Source: a bacterium
GTDB taxonomy: Bacteria > Zixibacteria > MSB-5A5 > GN15 > FEB-12
NCBI GenBank assembly: GCA_030619425.1
Contig: JAUXBJ010000137.1
Coordinates: 1 to 6,058, forward strand
DNA: 6,058 bases
Direction: 5' to 3'
The notes beneath the pieces are model-generated. The model had not been told where the DNA came from. It made no database searches and saw nothing but the letters and a program-made list of their open reading frames with translations. Positions 1 to 4,460 of the stretch are shown here, in pieces (position 1 is the first letter of the stretch; each line of letters opens with the position of its first letter). Made by a program: the position numbers and the translations under genes.

Positions 1-723
1 ATGACGGCGGTGTTGATCCTGGTATTCAAGGATTCGATTCTCGGGTTCGTGGCCAGCCTGCAACTTTCGATGAACGACATGGTACGCATCGGCGACTGGA
101 TCGAGATGCCCAAGTACGGCGCCGACGGCGACGTGATCGACGTTTCCCTGCACACCGTCAAGGTCCAAAACTGGAACAAAACCATCTCCACCATTCCCGC
201 GTACGCCTTGATCTCCGACTCGTTCAAGAACTGGCGCGGCATGAGCGAATCGGAGGGGCGACGTATCAAGCGCGCTATCCACATCGATATGAACAGTATT
301 CGCTTTTGTGACGCTGCCATGCTGATGCGGTTCGAGAAGTTCCAACTTGTCAGGGACTACCTCGCAACCAGGCGCAAGGAGATCACCGAGTACAACACCG
401 CGCAGGGTGTCGACACATCGGAGATTATCAACGGACGCAACCTGACCAATGTCGGTACTTTCCGCGCCTACATTGTGGCTTACCTGCGGGATCACCCGAA
501 GATCCATCAGGAGATGACTTTCCTGATCCGGCAACTGCCGCCCGGCGAACACGGTCTGCCGATTGAAATCTACGTGTTTTCAAACGATCAGGACTGGATA
601 GCCTATGAGGGGATACAATCAGACATTTTTGACCACTTGCTGGCGGTGGTTCCCATGTTCGGACTGAGAGTGTTTCAACGCCCGTCCGGTGCCGACTTGC
701 AGGCGCTGGCGGGTCGGGTTTGA
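1..723 (+). CDS. ybdG: YbdG/MscM-type mechanosensitive ion channel, 5'-truncated by the window edge
   Basis: Inner-membrane miniconductance channel of the MscS superfamily, which opens under membrane tension to release solutes during hypo-osmotic shock. The frame is open from base 1 and ends at TGA 721-723, giving 240 residues. E. coli YbdG is about 415 residues, so roughly 170 N-terminal residues with the outer transmembrane helices lie upstream; the ATG at base 1 is probably internal. Visible parts: the end of the pore-lining helix with LVFKDSILGFVASLQL (about 7-22), then the MscS beta domain with NDMVRIGDWIEMPKYGADGDV (about 25-45), the TVKVQNWNKTISTIP stretch, SFKNWRGM and GRRIKR. The C-terminal cytoplasmic domain includes TNVGTFRAY, RQLPPGEHGLPIEIY and a final SLAGRV-like end (QALAGRV). 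This order matches YbdG rather than short MscS proteins. Family assignment is by recalled motif similarity and is strong. A terminator-like hairpin follows at 836-873. Confidence 0.93.
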   Translation: MTAVLILVFKDSILGFVASLQLSMNDMVRIGDWIEMPKYGADGDVIDVSLHTVKVQNWNKTISTIPAYALISDSFKNWRGMSESEGRRIKRAIHIDMNSIRFCDAAMLMRFEKFQLVRDYLATRRKEITEYNTAQGVDTSEIINGRNLTNVGTFRAYIVAYLRDHPKIHQEMTFLIRQLPPGEHGLPIEIYVFSNDQDWIAYEGIQSDIFDHLLAVVPMFGLRVFQRPSGADLQALAGRV

Positions 724-835
724 CAACCGTTATGACACAGGAATCACTCTGGCCAAGGGTCATCACAGAAAACCCGGAACCTTGAGCAGTCGGCTGTGGT
801 TAAAGGGACGACAGCTCTGATTTGACATTCTTGTA

Positions 836-873
836 AAGCCCGTTGGCGATCCTCCTCCCGCGCCGGCGGGCTT
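836..873 (+). terminator. Probable intrinsic terminator hairpin after the ybdG-like gene
   Basis: AAGCCCGTTGGCG (836-848) pairs with CGCCGGCGGGCTT (861-873): 13 base pairs including two G-U wobbles, with a 12-base loop. A pyrimidine-rich tail (TCTCCTTATT) follows rather than a clean T run, so termination may be incomplete. It lies 112 bases after the channel stop codon. It could instead be part of a structured RNA upstream of the next operon. Confidence 0.5.
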
Positions 874-903
874 CTCCTTATTGTCACCCATAAGCAATTC
901 GCG

Positions 904-981
904 TAACATCCTGCGACGTCCTCAGTTTGTCGCATCGCCTAATGTTATGGTTCACCCGGCCGAGAGAATCGGTTCTGCCGG
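904..981 (+). other. Nested inverted repeats, possible structured leader RNA
   Basis: TAACAT (904-909) can pair with ATGTTA (942-947), enclosing TGCGAC (912-917) paired with GTCGCA (929-934) around an 11-base loop. Just downstream, CCGG (956-959) pairs with CCGG (978-981), enclosing CCGA (960-963) paired with TCGG (969-972) around the loop GAGAA. I do not recognise any known riboswitch consensus here. The evidence is complementarity only, without covariation. Confidence 0.3.
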
Positions 982-1016
982 ATGCTATGGCTGAGTCTCT
1001 GATCCGTAAAAAAGAC

Positions 1017-1044
1017 TTGTTAAATCCAATATCTTCCGTATTTT
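1017..1044 (+). promoter_or_regulatory. Weak sigma-70-like promoter candidate for the 1121-2718 operon
   Basis: TTGTTA (1017-1022) and TATTTT (1039-1044) are separated by 16 bases, with an A-rich run (1008-1013) just upstream that could act as an UP element. Each box matches four of six consensus positions, so this is only a candidate. It would give a leader of roughly 70 bases. Confidence 0.3.
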
Positions 1045-1102
1045 CATGTGCAGGTTAGTTAACAGGCCGGTCTCCCGGCGGTTGATAGGCAGCCAACAAC
1101 AT

Positions 1103-1110
1103 CTCGGAGG
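1103..1110 (+). promoter_or_regulatory. Ribosome binding site for the small exported protein
   Basis: CTCGGAGG contains the GGAGG core and sits 10 bases before the ATG at 1121. A second ATG follows immediately at 1124 but is farther from the core, so 1121 is preferred by spacing. Confidence 0.7.
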
Positions 1111-1120
1111 TTGATACACC

Positions 1121-1534
1121 ATGATGGTTACGCTAAGCAAACTCCTGATACTTGCTCTGGGGGGATTACTGATAATGGGGGTCGGCGGTGGCGTTTCGGC
1201 AGCCAATGACGTCGAGGTTTTCGTCGACCTTGACGGCGACGGCTTCGACGACAATGAGTCGGACGTCAACAAAGATGGTGTGCCGGATTTGGTAGTTCCG
1301 GTTGAAGCGTCTCACACGTTGGTTTCGGCCGGTGATATTTTCGGCGGCGGGACTGCAACCGCGCCTGCCAAGGCAACCAGGAAAACCAACGCGCAGCGTT
1401 TCGGATTGCGCAGTTTCTCCACGCGGGCACTGTGTGCTAACCGATCCGGACTGAAGGCTGGATTCCCCGATGAGCAAGGCACCGGCACGGCAGCCGGGGC
1501 GGCAGCTTGTCCGGGGGGTGTTTGCGGCATATGA
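1121..1534 (+). CDS. Small exported acidic protein with calcium-loop motifs and a Cys-bearing Gly/Ala-rich tail
   Basis: I do not recognise a named family. The 137-residue product begins with a typical signal peptide: K7, a hydrophobic stretch at about 8-25, and a likely signal peptidase I site after VSA (residue 27). The mature N-terminus carries DLDGDGFDD (36-44) and then DVNKDGVPD (48-56), spaced acidic loops of the EF-hand/thrombospondin type 3 kind that normally bind calcium. The middle is basic (RKTNAQRFGLR). The end is rich in Gly, Ala and Thr and finishes CPGGVCGI, so C130 and C135 form a C-x4-C pair beside C105. Its stop overlaps the start of the barrel gene (ATGA, 1531-1534), indicating translational coupling, so the two products probably act together at the cell surface. 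The open frame, good ribosome binding site, signal peptide and coupling argue that it is real. The function is unknown. Confidence 0.75.
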   Translation: MMVTLSKLLILALGGLLIMGVGGGVSAANDVEVFVDLDGDGFDDNESDVNKDGVPDLVVPVEASHTLVSAGDIFGGGTATAPAKATRKTNAQRFGLRSFSTRALCANRSGLKAGFPDEQGTGTAAGAAACPGGVCGI

Positions 1535-2718
1535 GGTCCTTCACAAGTCGCTTCGGTACGACCGCCCGCCTTGTAGCAATCTTCCTTCTGTTGGGATGCA
1601 CATCCGTTCACGGCAACATAGCTCTTGAGATTGGGGCCAACGAGGGATATAGCGGCAACCTGTTTGATGTCGCAAATCGCACCACCGACTATTCAACCGG
1701 CACGAATTTCGCTCTGAAATATTATCCGCTGAGCAACCTCGAGTTGTCCGGTACGGGCGATTATACCAAGTATAAAGAGACAGATGCGCTTTCCAGTTTC
1801 AGCCGTGGTGCGAAAGCTATTTTCATTCCAACCGCTGCCAATGCGCGTTTGTCTGGCCATATAGAGACGAAGTTCAATCGCCAGTCTTATGAGGGTGACA
1901 GCCTCCAGCGCTACAACACGAACACGTACGAAGTCCTGAATGCTTTTGGCTATCAACTCAATCCCCGAATTCACTTGCGCGGCAGCGTTAACTGGCGGTT
2001 CACGGACTACACTGAAACGGTGGCCGGTGACGGCGTCATCAACGACAAGATTGATTTGGATCTGGTAGCCGGCGCCAACATGAACATTTTCGGTTCCAAT
2101 GCTCTGGACGTGGAGTTGGGCATGATTCAGACGCGGTACGATGAAGACACAATAGCCGTGCGTGCTAATGAGGTTACAATCACTATCGATACTCTGGTAG
2201 AATCCTATGGTCGGCGAGTTCGCACGATGCACTTCTCTCCCACTTTCTCCCGGCCACTGGGCAATAGAACCGGCCTGAATATCACGCTGGCCTTTCGCAG
2301 TTTCGTCTCAGGCGAGGATGTGACTGTGCGAGGGGCGGCATCCGGGGTTTTGGACCCGCTGTCATCTCTGTACGAAGGCTTCGGTGGGTTCTTTAAGGTC
2401 AAGACTTTCCTGATTCCACGAATAATCACGGAATTCGGGGTGGGTTATTGGGACAAGACGCATCTCAAAACCGAAGAACAGGTTTGGAGACCCCATCCGG
2501 TTTTCCCGGGTGATTCCCTACTGGTTTATGAGGCGACCGATCGCGAGGACGATCAATCACGAGCTTACTTGACGATCACAGTACCATTTCCGGACGGTCC
2601 GGGTGGTTTCTACATCGAGCCCTCGGCCAAGGTCTCTTATCGCGACAACTCCTCGACCCATGAGCTTTACAATTACTATGGCTGGAACATTTCGGTGGCG
2701 GTGTCGCTGAAACGTTGA
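1531..2718 (+). CDS. Predicted outer-membrane beta-barrel protein
   Basis: 395 residues from the ATG at 1531, which overlaps the upstream stop as ATGA. A G-rich run (1513-1518) lies 12 bases before it. The frame can be extended to a TTG at 1507, but that adds only eight residues before the signal peptide and is less likely. The N-terminus has basic residues, a hydrophobic core LVAIFLLLG and then C23. LLGC resembles a lipobox, but VHG followed by Asn also fits signal peptidase I, so lipidation is uncertain. The mature protein is a succession of amphipathic strands rich in Tyr, Thr, Asn and aromatic residues (for example TNFALKYYPL, INWRFTDY-like and FGVGYWDKT stretches), with acidic loops and no hydrophobic helix. 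This is the profile of putative porin-type barrels of the BBP2 kind. The end, ISVAVSLKR, lacks a terminal aromatic residue, which is somewhat atypical. It could form a surface or secretion pore for the coupled small protein; that is inference. Confidence 0.7.
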   Translation: MRSFTSRFGTTARLVAIFLLLGCTSVHGNIALEIGANEGYSGNLFDVANRTTDYSTGTNFALKYYPLSNLELSGTGDYTKYKETDALSSFSRGAKAIFIPTAANARLSGHIETKFNRQSYEGDSLQRYNTNTYEVLNAFGYQLNPRIHLRGSVNWRFTDYTETVAGDGVINDKIDLDLVAGANMNIFGSNALDVELGMIQTRYDEDTIAVRANEVTITIDTLVESYGRRVRTMHFSPTFSRPLGNRTGLNITLAFRSFVSGEDVTVRGAASGVLDPLSSLYEGFGGFFKVKTFLIPRIITEFGVGYWDKTHLKTEEQVWRPHPVFPGDSLLVYEATDREDDQSRAYLTITVPFPDGPGGFYIEPSAKVSYRDNSSTHELYNYYGWNISVAVSLKR

Positions 2719-2735
2719 GGCAAACGGTTTTATAC

Positions 2736-2763
2736 TTGACATAATCGACCAAAACGATATATT
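2736..2763 (+). promoter_or_regulatory. Near-consensus sigma-70 promoter for the selenoprotein gene
   Basis: TTGACA (2736-2741) is a perfect -35 box. TATATT (2758-2763) matches five of six -10 positions, with a 16-base spacer. The surrounding sequence (2731-2815) is much more AT-rich than the coding regions. Transcription would start near 2770, about 65-70 bases before the ATG. It lies just after the stop of the barrel gene, with no clear terminator between them, so some read-through from upstream is possible. Confidence 0.75.
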
Positions 2764-2823
2764 TTGTTCAGTAATAAACTATTGAAAAAACAAGGAACTA
2801 CATCAATTCATAGAGACCCAAAC

Positions 2824-2830
2824 AAGAGGT
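2824..2830 (+). promoter_or_regulatory. Ribosome binding site for the selenoprotein gene
   Basis: AAGAGGT lies 7 bases before the ATG at 2838 and supports this start, which is followed at once by a signal peptide. Confidence 0.7.
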
Positions 2831-2837
2831 AACAACA

Positions 2838-4223
2838 ATGAGAAGCGGTATTAGGTCAACGGTCAGCTTCGTCCTGATTGCGGCGTTGTTGATCACTCCT
2901 GCTGCAATGGCGATTGATGTCTCGCTGGCGCCCGAATACATCGGCGATCCTATAGAAATCGTCCAGCCGGTGGCGAGCGGCGGCGACAGAGACACATATA
3001 CGGGCACCCTGAGAATCTTCATGAGTGAACCGGAATCGCGGTACACGGATCAGGGTGGCAAAAAGTACGAGTTCGGTTTTCTTCGCTTTGCCGATGTCGC
3101 AGGGCTGAACATCAACACCGGCGAGGTATACACCCACGAGGTGACATGGGACGCCAGCAACGCAGGGTTTACAGGCGTGAATCCGGATAACATCGTAGCT
3201 CAGGCGGTCTGTTTCGACCCTACTCCCCACACGAATTACTCGGATCCGCCCACCGGCGCACCGTTCTTTGCCTACTGGGCTGACGCGGCCGCTCAGGCCG
3301 CACCGGGAGTGCCGGGGCAGGACTTCAAGAGTGTCGATTTCACCCACACCGTGTTCATCGAAGAATGTACCCAAAAGTACTGAAGTGGCTGTCCCCCAGC
3401 GCGGGTCGCGCTGGCTAATCTTTACAACACAGGATCTTATAATTTCCTGTACACTGCTCTCGTACTCAGTCACAACACGTACGCAAATCAACGGACCTTG
3501 GAATTCAACCGGGCCTGGACTCCGACCATTTATTCCGATGGCGGCTATCAGCTATACATCGGCAACTCCGAGACGTCCATACGCAACTTGATCGGCCAGA
3601 GCAGCCAGCGAGCGGTGGCGCCTCTTGACTTGATCGTAAGAATGGAACAGGTCGGCGACGACTCCTACGACATAACCGTCCGCATCGGCAACGAAGTCCC
3701 GGCCAACAACGATCCAGCCGCTGCGGCTGTCGATGCCGGCCCCACTTTCGGTGAGAACGGAGTGGAGTATGAATTCGAGTCCACTACCACTGATCCCGAC
3801 GCCGACGAACTAGACTACCAGTGGGATTGGGGTGACGGCAGGGACCTCAGCGAATGGATGGGTCCGTACGCCTCCGGTGAAACCTGCACCGCTTCTCATT
3901 CCTGGCCGGAAGGCGACTTTGACATCAAGGTCAGGGCCAGGGACGCATGGGGTGTTGAAACCGAGTGGTCCGCAGCCTATTCCATACACCTCCAGTGCTG
4001 TGTCGTACGCGGCAATGTTGACGATGATCCCTCCGGAGAGATCGATATTTCCGACTTGGTCTACCTCGTCGATTACATGTTCACCGGTGGTGACCAGCCG
4101 CCATGTCCGGATGCAGCTAATGTCGACGGTGATATCACCGGCGACATCGACATCTCTGACCTTGTCTACCTGGTTGACTACATGTTCACAGGTGGTGATG
4201 AGCCTCCGAGTTGCGTGCGTTAG
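2838..4223 (+). CDS. Exported selenoprotein: UxxC thioredoxin-like domain, PKD-like domain and dockerin-type repeats
   Basis: Read through the in-frame TGA at 3381-3383, this is one 461-residue protein ending at TAG 4221-4223. Residues 1-25 are a signal peptide (cleavage after AMA). Residues 26-165 form a beta-rich domain (YEFGFLRFADV, YTHEVTW, FFAYWADAAAQA). Residues about 168-275 form a thioredoxin-like domain: strand TVFIEE, then CTQKY-U182-S-G-C185-PPA, strand FLYTALVL, and TPT at 228-230 (cis-Pro 229) followed by SDGGYQ. In relatives as I recall them the active site reads TATWCxxC, so U182 replaces the nucleophilic Cys. Residues about 292-385 are PKD-like (YQWDWGDG, 327-334; ASHSWPEGDFDIKVRARD). 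Residues 391-453 are two dockerin-type calcium repeats. The reading frame is uninterrupted on both sides of the TGA, and a SECIS-like hairpin follows it. The likely role is extracytoplasmic thiol-disulfide or peroxide chemistry; the substrate is unknown. The main alternative is a nonsense mutation or sequencing error in a Cys codon. Confidence 0.87.
3381..3383 (+). other. Recoded UGA, proposed selenocysteine codon (residue 182)
   Basis: The TGA is in frame with 181 upstream and 279 downstream sense codons of one continuous protein. It sits at the first position of a U-S-G-C active site in a thioredoxin-like fold. TGA ends the genes at 723, 1534 and 2718, so it is not a reassigned codon in this genome. 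Confidence 0.85.
3384..3414 (+). promoter_or_regulatory. Bacterial SECIS-like element immediately downstream of the UGA
   Basis: CCAGCGC (3396-3402) pairs perfectly with GCGCTGG (3408-3414) around the five-base loop GGGTC (3403-3407). The loop begins 19 bases after the TGA and starts with G. From memory, bacterial SECIS elements have an apical loop about 16-37 bases after the UGA with a G in its first two positions. In E. coli fdhF the loop contains GGUC, with GGU at bases 22-24 counted from the U of UGA; here GGU is at bases 24-26. The hairpin would recruit SelB with selenocysteyl-tRNA. It is not followed by a T run, so it is not a terminator. It encodes in-frame residues PARVALA. Confidence 0.83.
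4041..4199 (+). repeat. Tandem dockerin-type calcium-binding repeats (coding)
   Basis: Two copies of an identical 18-residue phrase beginning IDISDLVYLVDYMF and ending TGGD lie at 4041-4094 and 4146-4199. Each is preceded by an acidic loop (NVDDDPSGEIDISD and NVDGDITGDIDISD) that fits the dockerin pattern D-x-D-x-S/T-G-x-I-D-x-x-D. The two DNA copies differ at nine of the 18 codons, all silently. In cellulosomal bacteria dockerins dock onto cohesins; in this kind of organism such tails are common on secreted proteins and their partner is unclear. Confidence 0.85.
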
Positions 4224-4250
4224 GCCGAATCCGATACGTCTACAATACTC

Positions 4251-4286
4251 AGACCGCTCTCGTTTTCCGGGAGCGGTCTTTTTGTT
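4251..4286 (+). terminator. Strong intrinsic terminator of the selenoprotein gene
   Basis: AGACCGCTC (4251-4259) pairs with GAGCGGTCT (4271-4279). The stem can extend inward by a T-G and a C-G pair, giving up to 11 pairs. A T run (4279-4283) and TTGTTGT follow. It lies 28 bases after the stop codon and isolates this unit from the next gene. Confidence 0.9.
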
Positions 4287-4330
4287 GTAGAGGACGATGC
4301 TCGGTTGGACGCCATTATCTCACGTGCAAC

Positions 4331-4336
4331 TATAAT
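4331..4336 (+). promoter_or_regulatory. Possible -10 box for the GlpX-like gene
   Basis: A perfect TATAAT lies about 125 bases before the proposed start, beyond the upstream terminator. The nearest -35-like hexamer, TTGGAC (4305-4310), is 20 bases away, which is too long a spacer for an optimal promoter, and there is no extended -10 TG. The gene needs its own promoter because of the terminator at 4251-4286, so this is the best candidate I see. Confidence 0.4.
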
Positions 4337-4460
4337 AATGCTTGCCTGTTTACCTGCTGTTGATTACCTCTTACTCTCATGGCAACGAAACACAGAGATA
4401 ACGGTCGCGGCGAAAATCGGTCAGTAACATGACCTCAAACTGAAATAGGGCATGACACAA

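Larger units (their letters stand above)
724..1120. other. Non-coding intergenic region with several inverted repeats
   Basis: About 400 bases without a convincing gene on either strand. The short minus-strand frames here have no ribosome binding site and no recognisable protein. The first 110 bases show nothing clear. A 13-bp hairpin follows at 836-873, then a nested pair of stems at 904-947 and a two-part stem at 956-981. A weak promoter candidate lies at 1017-1044 and a 5-bp hairpin at 1066-1079, just before the ribosome binding site of the next gene. The density of stems could mean a structured leader RNA for the 1121 operon, or simply terminator plus chance. Confidence 0.6.

Noticed and set aside
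822..850. TTGACA at 822-827 as a promoter -35 box
   Set aside because: No -10-like hexamer lies 15-19 bases downstream; that position falls inside the GC-rich hairpin at 836-873.
1507..1530. TTG start at 1507 for the barrel gene
   Set aside because: The ATG at 1531 forms an ATGA overlap with the preceding stop and directly precedes the signal peptide. The extra eight residues add nothing recognisable.
2708..2731. Imperfect inverted repeat (AAACGTT ... AAACGGTTT) as a terminator for the barrel gene
   Set aside because: The pairing is too short and interrupted to support a stable stem, and it overlaps the stop codon.
2838..3383. A complete 181-residue gene ending at the TGA, or a pseudogene broken by a nonsense mutation
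   Set aside because: It would stop one residue before the active-site pair of a recognisable domain. The downstream frame is intact for 279 codons with no further lesions, its repeats show silent-only divergence, and a SECIS-like hairpin sits in the right place. A single sequencing error remains possible.
3396..3414. Hairpin as a Rho-independent terminator of the upstream frame
   Set aside because: The sequence after it (CTAATCTTTAC) has no T run, and the hairpin lies within continuous coding sequence.
3268..3591. Open frame in another register spanning the TGA, suggesting a frameshift instead
   Set aside because: Its translation is rich in Arg, Pro and Ser and resembles no domain, while the protein homology is continuous in the original frame on both sides. 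No shift is needed.
3498..4223. Separate gene starting at the TTG at 3498 (PKD plus dockerin protein)
   Set aside because: There is no ribosome binding site or signal peptide, and the start would fall inside the thioredoxin-like domain. The coding frame continues upstream without a gap to the TGA at 3381 and on into the 2838 frame.
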